Origin: Bacillota bacterium
GTDB lineage: Bacteria > Bacillota > Clostridia > Christensenellales > UBA1242
DNA length: 48,303 bases
Direction: 5' to 3'
NCBI GenBank assembly: GCA_009780375.1
Contig: WRAD01000004.1
Location: 1-48,303 of the forward strand
Shown: positions 1 to 8,999 of the stretch, one piece after another
Layout of the letters: each line of letters begins with the position of its first letter
How positions within the stretch are numbered: position 1 is the first letter of the stretch
Made by a program: the position numbers and the translations under genes
Notes under the pieces: model-generated
Seen by the model: the letters and a program-made list of their open reading frames with translations, nothing else
Told to the model about the DNA's origin: nothing
Database searches by the model: none

Positions 1-135
1 AAATACTGTCGTATTCCCGTTAAACACAAATCACCATTTCCAAATCCGAAACTCCGCAAATTTCGTTATCCTAATCGTTCAATCATTCACTTTGTTCAAA
101 GACACTAGTTGGGCACTCCTGTATTGCATATGTAC

Positions 136-169
136 TTGCATGATTAGGTTAATTTGTGGTATCCTAATC
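136..169 (+). promoter_or_regulatory. Putative weak promoter and inverted repeat before the 1049-aa gene
   Basis: TTGCAT (136-141), 18 nt, then TATCCT (160-165), with the ATG only 8 nt further on. GATTAGG (142-148) and CCTAATC (163-169) form a perfect 7-bp inverted repeat across the spacer and the -10. The 10-mer TATCCTAATC occurs here and again at 67-76. The repeat could be a regulator site, but no regulator is visible nearby. Nothing else is recognisable in bases 1-135. Confidence 0.35.
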
Positions 170-173
170 AGAT

Positions 174-3100
174 ATGATATACAGAAGATATAGAGGTGTC
201 TTGGCATTTGGTATTGCGATGGTATTCATGCTTGCAAGTATGCCTTTTGTGCTTGGGTTTATCACTTCCCCAATTTCACGGGTTCTTGCAAATTCTTCAA
301 GTGATTTTTATCATACTGCCCCATCACAGAATGTTAATCCGTTCTCAAGTGCATTGCTTGACATTTCAAATTCGGACTTTACCGAAACAACCACAAATCA
401 TTTTACCGAAGGTGTTGCAAATTGGTCGACCGTTACAAATTCCGAAGGCGAACTTGTAAATTCGGGACCAGCACTTGCGGGTACACTTAATACCTTTGGA
501 TTTGAAACATTCAGAGAACAAAATAATCTTACCGAAGTTCCTTTTATGACATATAACCCTAATTTACAAAATCCAAGCCTTGGTAATATTATGGCTATTG
601 CGAATCCAACGGTTGCAAGTCAATCTGTTGCAGGTTTTCAAAGTAATGAATTTAATTTTGCGGCAAACAGTTTTTTTGCAGTTGAAATCGGATTTTATGC
701 GGTACACAGTGTAAGTTCGGTTTACCTTTTACCATCAAATCCAGATGATTTGCCTCTTGGTATGCGTAATGATATTGAAATTAGACAAGTTGTTTTTCAA
801 ACAGGTGATAACAGTAATCTTGAAATCGCAAGTAACAGAAGTCAATGGAGAACGGCGACATTCTTTGTGAGAACCTGTCCAATGCAAGATTTGAATATGC
901 GTATAGGTTTGTTTTTAGGTGCATTTGGTCGCCCAAGTGCCGGTGTAGTTTATTACGACAGTGTCCGTGTATATGAAATGAATGAACAACAATTTAATTC
1001 ACGCCGTAACAGTCGTTTGCAAGACAACAATCTTCGTGGATTTGTTCGTGATATGGATTTACGAGGACACACCGAGAGTCAACATTTTGCCCTTGTCCGT
1101 GATGGAGATAACCATCATAATATAAGCACTTCGAGTTTCAGTCCTGCTTTCGGAGACAGAAACAATGCACAACTTGAGATGCAAAGTCTTATGAGAACAA
1201 GTATTGGTACATCAAGTGTTGTAAATTTGCTTGGTTTTAATCAAAGCGAGGATAACCCCGTTTATCATTTTCACCCTCATACCCCAAATCTTGCAGGTAC
1301 AGGACAAAGAAACGTTATGTTAATGGCGACACGTAATAACCATGCAGAAATGCGAATGAATGGCACAGTTCGAATCGATAGGAATCTTATCTATATGGTT
1401 ACTTTCTATTCCATATCAAGTGGTGGTGTTGGCTCGTTCAGGATTCAAGACACGCGCATAAATGACAATAACCTTGGTGATCACATTAATCCTTTTACAA
1501 CAGGAACGGTTGGTATTATGGAAGAAGGTCCTATGGCATCAAGAAATAATTGGGTTCGAAATACAATATTTCTTCGCGGTGAGGCATTTAATGACGTTAA
1601 TATAGAATTTGCGTTTTTCCTTGGCTCGGAAGATGCACCTGTTACCGCAGGTTGGATTGCTATTGATGATTTTTCTATACGTCGTGTAAGTCAAGAATTT
1701 TATAGTGAACACAACGAGGCTACAAATGTTCAAAGTTTTGATATGGGATTTCAGGAACCTACCCCTAATATTGCGAACTCGTTTTTTAACTTGGGAAATC
1801 CAAGAAGTGCGGATAATCCATTCCCTCTTGTTGCAAGAGACTGGATACATTCATATGAAAACGAAGCATATACACGAAGTGGGATTGTTAATACACAACA
1901 GGCACATTGGAACAGATATGCACGTAACATAAGTGCAGGTCAACTAGGACGTCCTGATGCACATCGTATAGGAAGTAACTATGGCATGGCTGTTTCACCA
2001 GGGTCAATTAATGGACAAAGTATCAATAATAACGTTTTCATGCTACAGAACACAAGACAAACTCATCAACGCATACAAAGTAACCCATTTCAATTGGGTT
2101 CTGGAATTCATACTGTCATTTCATTTGATGTGCGTACTCAAAGAATTGAAAATCGCGATATGAATTTTTATGCAACAATCATGATGGGCGAGCGTGAACT
2201 TCGTCGTATAAACCTCAGTAATCTTAATCCAACACGTTGGCATAGTTTCAGTTTTGCTGTTCTACCACCTGCGATAATCAATTCTGATGCACCACCTGAA
2301 GTAAGTATTGCTTTTGTAATGGGCACAGAACATACTCCAAGTGCGGCGGCCGTTGCCTTTATTGATAATGTAATTGCAGAAGAAATTGCGGACTTTAATA
2401 CTAATCAATCTGGTGTGACTTTTATTGATATGCGTAATATTGCTGGGTTCTCGAATCCTGATGGATCCGCCATGTTTTTCTCTGTAGGAGATGGCATGAG
2501 ATCAAATGTTATTCAATCGGGTAATTTTGCAGGACATATTGAGATTGAATCTATTGGTTTTAGAAATGGTGCGACCGTATCTACGTTGTTTGACACTCAT
2601 GTTCAAAGTGGTATTTTCTATGAATACACGGTTACTCTTTCTATTGGCAATTTGATGCGTTCACGTGCGGCAGAACCAGAACGTGACCTAGAAACCGGTG
2701 CATTGCTTAATAATCGCCCAAGTGACGCGGACTTTGGTATTAATTTTGGGTTCTACAACTTTGAAGGTGGGCTTGAAAACATTCAGCCTTTGCATACCAA
2801 TAGATTGAATCCTGATCGCGATGGTTTCGTTGATTTAAGATTTTTTGTAAGAACAGACGTTTCACAGGACCTTACATTTGAAATTACATTCGGAAATAGA
2901 TGGTATTTTGTTGAAGGATTTATTGTCGTTCGTTCAATTAATGTACGCGAAATTGACGAAGGCGATTGGCGTACGGCATATAACGATGTACGTGAAGCAC
3001 GTGAAGCAGGCGAAATGACAAATATGGCTATTGTTACCGAACGTGGGTATGTTCATACACCAGACGATAGGCCTGAGGGTGGCGGAAGAGGCATTGGAGA

Positions 3101-3323
3101 ACTTAGTATGTTTATCATACCTTCGGTTATTATGGGTGTTGCCCTCATATTTGCAATTGTCATGATATGTATCCGTAAAGTAAAAATTAAACGTCGAGTA
3201 GCATATGGTGCAGCAAGTTATGCCAAAGATGATGCTGGGATTGGTGGTTCTGAGGCTTTGGTTGCAAAGCGTCTAAACTTGAAGGCAAAACCTATATCTC
3301 CGACCGAAGATGAAATTCTATAA
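174..3323 (+). CDS. Membrane-anchored surface protein with four beta-sandwich modules
   Basis: 1049 aa. An N-terminal signal peptide (MIYRRYRG then a hydrophobic run to about residue 40) exports the protein. A hydrophobic helix near residues 975-1002 followed by IRKVKIKRR anchors it, leaving a cytoplasmic tail of about 45 residues. The exterior looks like four diverged copies of one module (about 60-270, 295-510, 515-740, 750-930). Each ends in a similar strand pair: VVYYDSVRVYE, GWIAIDDFSIRRV, AVAFIDNVIAEE, FIVVRSINVREI. This ending is typical of jelly-roll carbohydrate-binding modules, so glycan binding is an inference. There is no catalytic motif and no LPXTG. No Shine-Dalgarno precedes the ATG; a -10-like TATCCT lies 8 nt upstream, so the message may be leaderless. 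Two small membrane-protein genes follow on the same strand. Confidence 0.75.
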   Translation: MIYRRYRGVLAFGIAMVFMLASMPFVLGFITSPISRVLANSSSDFYHTAPSQNVNPFSSALLDISNSDFTETTTNHFTEGVANWSTVTNSEGELVNSGPALAGTLNTFGFETFREQNNLTEVPFMTYNPNLQNPSLGNIMAIANPTVASQSVAGFQSNEFNFAANSFFAVEIGFYAVHSVSSVYLLPSNPDDLPLGMRNDIEIRQVVFQTGDNSNLEIASNRSQWRTATFFVRTCPMQDLNMRIGLFLGAFGRPSAGVVYYDSVRVYEMNEQQFNSRRNSRLQDNNLRGFVRDMDLRGHTESQHFALVRDGDNHHNISTSSFSPAFGDRNNAQLEMQSLMRTSIGTSSVVNLLGFNQSEDNPVYHFHPHTPNLAGTGQRNVMLMATRNNHAEMRMNGTVRIDRNLIYMVTFYSISSGGVGSFRIQDTRINDNNLGDHINPFTTGTVGIMEEGPMASRNNWVRNTIFLRGEAFNDVNIEFAFFLGSEDAPVTAGWIAIDDFSIRRVSQEFYSEHNEATNVQSFDMGFQEPTPNIANSFFNLGNPRSADNPFPLVARDWIHSYENEAYTRSGIVNTQQAHWNRYARNISAGQLGRPDAHRIGSNYGMAVSPGSINGQSINNNVFMLQNTRQTHQRIQSNPFQLGSGIHTVISFDVRTQRIENRDMNFYATIMMGERELRRINLSNLNPTRWHSFSFAVLPPAIINSDAPPEVSIAFVMGTEHTPSAAAVAFIDNVIAEEIADFNTNQSGVTFIDMRNIAGFSNPDGSAMFFSVGDGMRSNVIQSGNFAGHIEIESIGFRNGATVSTLFDTHVQSGIFYEYTVTLSIGNLMRSRAAEPERDLETGALLNNRPSDADFGINFGFYNFEGGLENIQPLHTNRLNPDRDGFVDLRFFVRTDVSQDLTFEITFGNRWYFVEGFIVVRSINVREIDEGDWRTAYNDVREAREAGEMTNMAIVTERGYVHTPDDRPEGGGRGIGELSMFIIPSVIMGVALIFAIVMICIRKVKIKRRVAYGAASYAKDDAGIGGSEALVAKRLNLKAKPISPTEDEIL

Positions 3324-3407
3324 TATTATGTTTTACCAGTTTTGCTTTGTAGGTGTTACTTATGAAAACAGTTTGGGTAATTTCGTCTCTATTGGTATAC
3401 TGGAAAT

Positions 3408-3926
3408 GTGAAGAAAAAATTTATTCTTGTTGTTTTGGGTTTAATTCTTTTGACTGGTGCAGGCATCGCAATTTATTTTGCGGTCAGTGGCGGTCCTGGG
3501 CGAAATACACTTCGATATGGAAATCCATATATTCTATACCAGATGCGTCACAATATGTTCTTTGATAGTGGTGGTAATGAATTGAACATGCAACTTGACG
3601 GAGCAAGAAATTCTTTCGCGGTTTTTGATGAAAATTTTACAAGTCTTACTTTTAACTTTGCCACCCTTGCTTCGCCGATAAATCATACTGTAAATTTTGT
3701 AATTACAAATTCGCGTTTAAACGGTACCACTTTTCGTGCAACAATGAACGCAATAATCGGAGGCGAGCTTGTTTGGTTTAATCTAAGAACCTCTGCTGAT
3801 CTTATTACTATTCGCACTTCCCCATCACAAACGGTTGTGAATGAAGGAGAGGTCCATAACTCTAGAAATGACAGTGTCATTGCTCTTGTATTCAGACGAA
3901 GTTATTATAGCGGAGGTAATGGATGA
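3408..3926 (+). CDS. Small single-pass membrane protein with an extracellular beta-rich domain
   Basis: 172 aa, not a family I recognise. It begins MKKKFILVVLGLILLTGAG, an uncleaved signal-anchor type helix, followed by about 140 residues predicted outside the cell and rich in alternating hydrophobic and polar residues, suggesting a beta barrel or sandwich. The start is GTG at 3408 with only a weak ribosome site, 84 nt after the 1049-aa gene. It overlaps the next gene by four bases (ATGA), so the two are translationally coupled. Both share the same architecture (basic start, one helix, a beta-rich domain of similar size) and may be diverged paralogues serving the large surface protein upstream. 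That role is inferred from position only. Confidence 0.65.
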   Translation: MKKKFILVVLGLILLTGAGIAIYFAVSGGPGRNTLRYGNPYILYQMRHNMFFDSGGNELNMQLDGARNSFAVFDENFTSLTFNFATLASPINHTVNFVITNSRLNGTTFRATMNAIIGGELVWFNLRTSADLITIRTSPSQTVVNEGEVHNSRNDSVIALVFRRSYYSGGNG

Positions 3927-4384
3927 TGACGCGACGCAAAAAGTTCTTTCTGTGGTTATTTGTTTTAATTTTAATTGGGGTAGGCATTTGGCTTGTTGTT
4001 CACTTTACTACAAGACCAAATAGAGACTATAATGTGGTTGGGTTAGGTTCTGATAACATTGGAAATTTTACTGTTTCACAGTTTTCACAAAGCCGATTAC
4101 AACTTCATACCAGTGGTGCGTTTAATCTAGAAATTATTGTAAACTTAGATGAAAATTTATACAGAACAATTTTTGTGGCAACCGGATATTTTGAACGAGC
4201 ACGCAGGCAAATTACCTTTAGTTTTGTTGACGCATGGATGTATGTTGTCGGGCAAGGCACGGTTCGCGATGGAACAGGCGGATTTGAGCAGCGATATATC
4301 GGAGAATCTCATATTTTTAATATTTCAAGCAGTGGTATTATTTTTTATGACCACGATGGGCAACGATATTATTTGCGAAGATAG
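3923..4384 (+). CDS. Small single-pass membrane protein, possible paralogue of the preceding gene
   Basis: 153 aa, unknown family. MMTRRKKFFLWLFVLILIG gives a basic N-terminus and one membrane helix; about 115 residues outside look like consecutive beta strands (for example FNLEIIVNLDENLYRTIFVA). The ATG overlaps the stop of the preceding gene by 4 bp. Its TAG stop (4382-4384) directly abuts the stop of the convergent phosphatase gene (4385), with no room for an independent terminator. Function unknown; probably works with the two genes upstream. Confidence 0.65.
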   Translation: MMTRRKKFFLWLFVLILIGVGIWLVVHFTTRPNRDYNVVGLGSDNIGNFTVSQFSQSRLQLHTSGAFNLEIIVNLDENLYRTIFVATGYFERARRQITFSFVDAWMYVVGQGTVRDGTGGFEQRYIGESHIFNISSSGIIFYDHDGQRYYLRR

Positions 4385-5215
4385 TCAATTATCTGTTAAT
4401 CTGGCATTCTTCAGTAAAAGTTTGCCAAGTTCCTTTGTATTTGTTGCTATGTGTGCACCCTTTTTATTGATTATATAACCTCCGGCTTGTTGTATAAGAT
4501 ATTGTCCAGGAAGGTAATCCCAAATATTATCTTTACGGAGAATACTTCCCCCAAGCCTTCCGCATGCGGTCCATGCGGAATTAACCGCAGTACAGCAAAT
4601 ATACCGCCAGTGACGGGTTAAGTCATTCATTCGTGTTAATGCCGGAAATTTGTTACCGCCTTCAACAAGATATATTGCACGATCACAGGGAGTATCACTC
4701 ACCGAAATTTTTTTGGATTCTTTGATTATTTGCTTTGTCCAAAATTCATATTGAGGTATAGTCTCTATTTGCTCTTGGTAAGTCCTTTTCAAAGCTTTTG
4801 GTCTAACATTTGTCATGTATGCCCCACTTTGATTTGCATAAAAAATTTCAAAAAGTTTTGGTAAATATATTACTGAGCAAACTACCTTTCCTTTTTTCAC
4901 CATCGCAACCTGGATGCCAAACAAAGGAAGACCATGTGCAAAGTTAATAGTGCCATCAAGCGGATCAATGATAAAACAATTATCGGTAAGTTTATTTGTT
5001 GGATTAAATTCTTCACTTATAATATCAAAATTTTTGTATTTTTCTTTAATTTTATCTATGATAAAACGTTCAATTTCAAAATCGAAACTTGTTACAAGAT
5101 CACCATTTGCGTCTTTTACCGCAATGAAGAAATCATCATTAATCATTTCGGCGGCCTCAAGGGCACATGCTATTAAAAATTCTGTGTCTTGTTGTGATAC
5201 TTGTGATTTGGTCAT
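4385..5215 (-). CDS. Inositol monophosphatase family phosphatase (SuhB/CysQ-like)
   Basis: 276 aa, the usual length of the family. It contains the Mg-binding motifs in order: VTSFD near residue 40, ISEEF near 68, DPLDGTINFAHG near 83-94, and the C-terminal WDYLPGQYLIQQAGG. These residues bind metal and the phosphate ester, so it should dephosphorylate a small sugar phosphate, inositol phosphate or nucleotide phosphate such as PAP. The exact substrate cannot be read from sequence. It is an independent gene downstream of the secY terminator and separated from it by a dispersed repeat. No Shine-Dalgarno is seen before its ATG. Its stop abuts that of the convergent 153-aa gene. Confidence 0.88.
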   Translation of the reverse strand: MTKSQVSQQDTEFLIACALEAAEMINDDFFIAVKDANGDLVTSFDFEIERFIIDKIKEKYKNFDIISEEFNPTNKLTDNCFIIDPLDGTINFAHGLPLFGIQVAMVKKGKVVCSVIYLPKLFEIFYANQSGAYMTNVRPKALKRTYQEQIETIPQYEFWTKQIIKESKKISVSDTPCDRAIYLVEGGNKFPALTRMNDLTRHWRYICCTAVNSAWTACGRLGGSILRKDNIWDYLPGQYLIQQAGGYIINKKGAHIATNTKELGKLLLKNARLTDN

Positions 5216-5260
5216 GACTTGATATATGTAATTTTATTCATAAGTGATAAGGGAGTGTGG

Positions 5261-5387
5261 GAACAAAAGCACGCATACGGTGCGTTTCAGTCGAGATCCT
5301 AGCATAAAAAATTTAGCAGAAGACCAGTTCGCTCAAGCGAACCTTTATTCTTTTCCTTAATGTCCACGCATGTATAATTCCTAGATT
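5261..5387 (+). repeat. Dispersed repeat, copy A (intergenic)
   Basis: Two blocks match a segment inside the clpX-like gene. Block 1 is 5261-5315, starting GAACAAAAGCAC and containing CGAGATCCTAG and AAAAAATTTA; by hand alignment it matches 31224-31277 at 48 of 55 columns. Block 2 is ATAATTCCTAGATT at 5374-5387, identical to 31281-31294. In this copy the blocks are separated by about 58 nt that include a perfect hairpin; in the clpX copy only 3 nt separate them. Confidence 0.75.
5327..5342. repeat. Perfect 7-bp inverted repeat inside repeat copy A
   Basis: GTTCGCT-CA-AGCGAAC, a palindrome with a 2-nt centre, followed on the + strand by CCTTTATTCTTTT. It lies in the segment absent from the clpX copy of the repeat. 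It may be the core of a mobile palindromic element; a weak + strand terminator is an alternative. Confidence 0.6.
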
Positions 5388-5389
5388 GT

Positions 5390-5417
5390 AAAAAAGTTCC
5401 TGCACGGAGGAACTTTT
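5390..5417 (-). terminator. Intrinsic terminator of the S10-spc-secY operon
   Basis: On the minus strand, AAAAGTTCC pairs with GGAACTTTT around the 8-nt loop TCCGTGCA, followed by a run of six T. It begins 8 nt after the secY stop, so the long ribosomal operon ends at secY. Confidence 0.88.
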
Positions 5418-5425
5418 GTATTGTT

Positions 5426-6754
5426 TCATTTTAGAAAACCTTTGTATTGTTTCATAAGCATTTGTGCCTGGAGTTGCTTGTCAAATTCCAGAGCAACAGA
5501 AACCGTTATAAGGATACCGATAGAAGTGAACGCATTAGTCAAACCTTCACCTATACCAATAGCCATGAATATGAGAGATGGTATAAGTGCCATAAACATC
5601 AAGAACAACGCACCGAATAATGTTATTCGTCGATGTACCCTTTTAAGGTAAAGTTGGGTTGGCATGCCTGGCCTGAAACCAAGTATGAATCCACCGTTTT
5701 GTTGAATTTGTCTTGCAACGTCTTCTGGATTGAAACTCAGTGATGCATAAAAGTAACTGAAACCCAAGATTAGCAATGCTGTTAATACTATGTTTGCCCA
5801 CGAGCCTGCACCAAGGTTCTGAGCATACCACATATATGCACCACTTTGAGGGGCAACCATGCTCATGATAAGTTGTGGAAAATTTAGAAGTGCGAATGCG
5901 AATATTATAGGGATAACACCAACCGCATTAATTTTGATCGGGATGTTTGCCGACTGTCCGCCATACATTTTATTGCCTTTGATTTGCTTTGCATAGGTCA
6001 CAGGGATTCGACGTTCGGCAAGATCTACAAAAACAACCAAGAAGAAGACAAGTATAAGAAGCAATGCAAATACTATAAGCTCGACACCTGCGGTATTAAA
6101 ACTTGCAAGTCCATTTGCCATCGCACTTATGTTTTGATATACACCACCAATACCAGTTGATATGATACCTACAAAAATAAGCATACTCATACCATTACCT
6201 ACACCAAGTTCAGTAATTTTATCACCAATCCAAACGGTAAACATAGATCCAGCAACAAGTACTATGGTGATTACCATTCCTACAACGGCAACGTGAAGGT
6301 TTCCACCAAAAAGATTAGATTCAATGTGTCCAGCAGATCCAAGCGATGCAACGATTGCTATTGCTTGGGCAAGTGCCATAACAAGTGCGACATAACGAGT
6401 TATTACAGCCATTTTACGTCGCCCTTCATCACCTTGTTCACTTAGTCGCTTTAATGATGGGATTGCAACGGTCAAAAGCTGCATGACTATGGAACTTGTA
6501 ATATATGGACCAACACCAAGAGCAAGAATTGCCCCATTTGCAAGTGCACCACCTGCAAGACTGTTAAGTAATCCTAGGAAACCTGCCGCACCAACCCCCG
6601 AATCAGGATCAATAGTTGCACCGAACATCATTGGGTCAATACCAGGGATTGGAATGAATGCACCTAGCCTGTATACGAAAATAAGTGCGAGGGTTATTAA
6701 AACCTTTTTTCGCACATCTTTCATTTTCATGGCTTGAATCATTGTTTTGAACAT
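5426..6754 (-). CDS. secY: Protein translocase subunit SecY
   Basis: 442 aa, full length. The central pore of the Sec translocon in the cytoplasmic membrane, working with SecE, SecG and SecA. Ten hydrophobic segments are visible, with family motifs such as RLGAFIPIPGID near the N-terminus, GVGPYITSSIVMQLL (the plug and helix 2 region) and FRPGMPTQ in the C-terminal loop. AGGAG sits 8 nt before the ATG. It is the last gene of the operon, 73 nt after rplO and just before the terminator. In most Firmicutes adk, map and infA would follow; here they are absent. Confidence 0.97.
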   Translation of the reverse strand: MFKTMIQAMKMKDVRKKVLITLALIFVYRLGAFIPIPGIDPMMFGATIDPDSGVGAAGFLGLLNSLAGGALANGAILALGVGPYITSSIVMQLLTVAIPSLKRLSEQGDEGRRKMAVITRYVALVMALAQAIAIVASLGSAGHIESNLFGGNLHVAVVGMVITIVLVAGSMFTVWIGDKITELGVGNGMSMLIFVGIISTGIGGVYQNISAMANGLASFNTAGVELIVFALLLILVFFLVVFVDLAERRIPVTYAKQIKGNKMYGGQSANIPIKINAVGVIPIIFAFALLNFPQLIMSMVAPQSGAYMWYAQNLGAGSWANIVLTALLILGFSYFYASLSFNPEDVARQIQQNGGFILGFRPGMPTQLYLKRVHRRITLFGALFLMFMALIPSLIFMAIGIGEGLTNAFTSIGILITVSVALEFDKQLQAQMLMKQYKGFLK

Positions 6755-6827
6755 AGTTCGAACTCCTAGTTTTGTATGGCATTTCCAGCGAGTGGCGGAG
6801 TGCCACCCCTCACACCAATTTTATAAA

Positions 6828-7346
6828 TTATTTCTTTGTCGCAGGTTTAGCAGTGCTTTTTGGTTTTACCGCAACTTTGAGTGTTTCTTCTTTTGGCGTG
6901 GCTATGAGTTGGACGACATTACCGCCTGCTTTTTCAATTTTTTCTTTTGCGGATGCGGTGAATTTCGTTGCTCTTACTGTCAAAGCAACAGTAAGTTCGC
7001 CATCGCCTAGAATTTTCAAACCATATGGTTCAATTTTTGAAAGAAGTCCAAAGTCTTTGAGGAATTCTGCGGTGATTTCTGTGCCTTTTTTGAATTGGTT
7101 AAGATCACCTACGTTAATTTGAGAGTATTCCTTTCTGAAATTATTGGTAAAACCACGCTTTGGCAAACGTCTGATTAATGGCATTTGTCCACCTTCAAAC
7201 CCAGGACGTACCCCGCCACCGCTTCTTGCCCATTGACCTTTGTGTCCTTTACCTGCGGTTTTTCCTTTACCACTTCCAATACCACGTCCAAGTCGCTTTG
7301 ATTTGGTTTTTGCCCCAGGATGTGGGTTAAGTTCATTAATTAACAT
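6828..7346 (-). CDS. rplO: 50S ribosomal protein L15 (uL15) with C-terminal extension
   Basis: 172 aa against about 146 in typical bacteria. The start [22 protein letters not shown] and the glycine-rich core [15 protein letters not shown] are diagnostic. The conserved fold ends near residue 150 and a basic tail ([16 protein letters not shown]) follows. L15 joins late in large-subunit assembly and contacts 23S rRNA near the central protuberance. Ribosome site GGAG before the ATG; located between rpmD and secY in the usual order. Confidence 0.96.
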   Translation of the reverse strand: MLINELNPHPGAKTKSKRLGRGIGSGKGKTAGKGHKGQWARSGGGVRPGFEGGQMPLIRRLPKRGFTNNFRKEYSQINVGDLNQFKKGTEITAEFLKDFGLLSKIEPYGLKILGDGELTVALTVRATKFTASAKEKIEKAGGNVVQLIATPKEETLKVAVKPKSTAKPATKK

Positions 7347-7421
7347 TTTCGCTATCTCCTTTTATAACTCGCTTTCGCTTGCAGCATGTATACTTATCTG
7401 GTTCATATGCAACATGCAAAT

Positions 7422-7757
7422 TTAAATCTTTTCTACTTTCACCAAGTGTTCACTTAGGCGACACATTCCACGGATTGCAGGGTTATCTTTGTGAATTTTC
7501 GTATCACCGATTTTCTTAAGACCAAGTGCGGTAATCGTACGAATTTGACGTTTTGTACACCCTTGAAGACCACCAATCATTATCACTCTTATCTCGCCAT
7601 TGGTTACATATGGGGCTTTGCCAGCAGATTTTTTGGCAGATGTTACAGGTTTTTTTTCAACTTTAGCATCTGTTGTCTCCACCTTAGCCTTAACAGTGGT
7701 GGATTTTTTAACAGTAACCTTTGATGTTGAAGTAGTTTTCTTTGTTTCTTCGGACAT
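7422..7757 (-). CDS. rpmD: 50S ribosomal protein L30 (uL30) with long N-terminal extension
   Basis: 111 aa, nearly twice the usual 60. The L30 fold occupies the C-terminal 60 residues (IRVIMIGGLQGCTKRQIRT to KVEKI). The first 50 residues are a Lys/Thr/Ala/Val low-complexity segment. The upstream start is supported by AAGGAGG 6-8 nt before the first ATG, and no equivalent ribosome site marks an internal start, so the extension is probably made. Between rpsE and rplO, the standard place. Confidence 0.93.
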   Translation of the reverse strand: MSEETKKTTSTSKVTVKKSTTVKAKVETTDAKVEKKPVTSAKKSAGKAPYVTNGEIRVIMIGGLQGCTKRQIRTITALGLKKIGDTKIHKDNPAIRGMCRLSEHLVKVEKI

Positions 7758-7832
7758 TATGTTCCTCCTTGATTATGGACTTTTTATGATTATAGCATAT
7801 AAATACAAGTTTATCAATTTACATATTTGACA

Positions 7833-8531
7833 TTAAAGTTTTTCTTTGCCACGTAAAAAAGCAATTTCTTCACGTGTACGTAATTGAGCAAGTGCATCCA
7901 TAGTTGCTTTTACCACGTTTGTAGAATTTGTAGAGCCATAGCATTTTGTTGTTATGTCTTTATAACCAGCAAGTTCAAGAACAGCTCTAACGGAAACACC
8001 TGCAACAAGACCATTACCTTCCTTTGCCGGAAGCATCTTAACTTTTGAAGTACCAAAACGACCAATAATCTCGTGTGGAATAGTTGTTCCACGAATTGGA
8101 ACGGTTTTAAATTGCTTCTTTGCATCTTGCTCTGCTTTACGAATAGCTTCGGTTACTTCACGAGCTTTTCCAGATCCTATCGCAACTTTACCTTGCTTGT
8201 CGCCTACGATAACAACCGCGTTGAAACGAAGAGTACGCCCACCTTTAACAACCTTTGTGATGCGGTTCACACCAATAAGTTTGCTTTGAAGTTCACCAAC
8301 GGCAAGTTCCTCTTTACGCTCGCGAGGCTTTGCTTTGTTGTACATCGCTTTTTTCATCGATTCCTTCGCATCTTCACGCATATCCTTTGAACTTGTGGAA
8401 AGAAGTTCGTTGGCCCCAACAAGTGTTGTTCCAGGTTTACCGTGTTCTAAAACACCGTCTACCCCGTCCGCGATTACTCGGTTTGTGATGTCTTCTACGA
8501 CTTCATTGATTTCTTTGTTTTCTTCGCTCAT
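7833..8531 (-). CDS. rpsE: 30S ribosomal protein S5 (uS5) with long acidic N-terminal extension
   Basis: 232 aa against about 166. Residues from about 78 on (LQSKLIGVNRITKVVKGGRT, GSGKAREVTEAIRKAEQDAKK, GTTIPHEIIGRFG) are classic S5, which helps secure decoding accuracy and mRNA unwinding at the entry channel. The first 75 residues are an acidic then mixed-charge segment with no known domain. AAGGAGATAAC precedes the first ATG, supporting the long form. Confidence 0.95.
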   Translation of the reverse strand: MSEENKEINEVVEDITNRVIADGVDGVLEHGKPGTTLVGANELLSTSSKDMREDAKESMKKAMYNKAKPRERKEELAVGELQSKLIGVNRITKVVKGGRTLRFNAVVIVGDKQGKVAIGSGKAREVTEAIRKAEQDAKKQFKTVPIRGTTIPHEIIGRFGTSKVKMLPAKEGNGLVAGVSVRAVLELAGYKDITTKCYGSTNSTNVVKATMDALAQLRTREEIAFLRGKEKL

Positions 8532-8569
8532 GTTATCTCCTTAATCTGATTTATAGGTTAGGTATGCTT

Positions 8570-8935
8570 TTAGAATTTAAGACCTGCGGCACGTGCACCT
8601 TCTGCTATTTGAGCAATTCGACCGTGATATACGTAACCGTTTCTGTCAAAGACAACCTCTTTTACTTTCTTAGCCATTGCAAGTTTAGCAACTTGCTCTC
8701 CTATTATGAAAGCCGCCTCTTTCTTTGTTTTGCCTGCGACAAGTTTAGCAACACTTTCTTGTAAAGTATTGCTTGCAGCCAATGTTATTCCTTTATCGTC
8801 ATCTATGATTTGTGCATAAATATTACCAAGGCTTCGGTACACGCTTAGACGAGGGCGGGCGGCCGTTCCATGGATACCCGATGTACGTTTTGCTCTTTGG
8901 CGACGAGCTTTGTTTTTGTCTTCTTTGATTAACAT
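8570..8935 (-). CDS. rplR: 50S ribosomal protein L18 (uL18)
   Basis: 121 aa, normal length. Core motifs [29 protein letters not shown] and the C-terminal [23 protein letters not shown] mark L18, which binds 5S rRNA with L5 in the central protuberance. Strong GAAGGAG ribosome site. It is one of the few proteins in this operon with no added tail. Confidence 0.97.
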   Translation of the reverse strand: MLIKEDKNKARRQRAKRTSGIHGTAARPRLSVYRSLGNIYAQIIDDDKGITLAASNTLQESVAKLVAGKTKKEAAFIIGEQVAKLAMAKKVKEVVFDRNGYVYHGRIAQIAEGARAAGLKF

Positions 8936-8999
8936 TATTGTGGTTCTCCTTCTGATTCAAGTATTTTTTTCTATCGAAATCTTTCTATTTTGTTAGATT

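Noticed and set aside
3353-3565. 70-aa ORF overlapping the start of the 172-aa gene
   Set aside because: Out of frame with a membrane-protein gene that has better composition; no ribosome site; a shadow.
4384-4387. Zero-gap convergent stops as a special overlap signal
   Set aside because: The TAG and TGA simply abut; tight convergent packing is common, and no structure is seen there.
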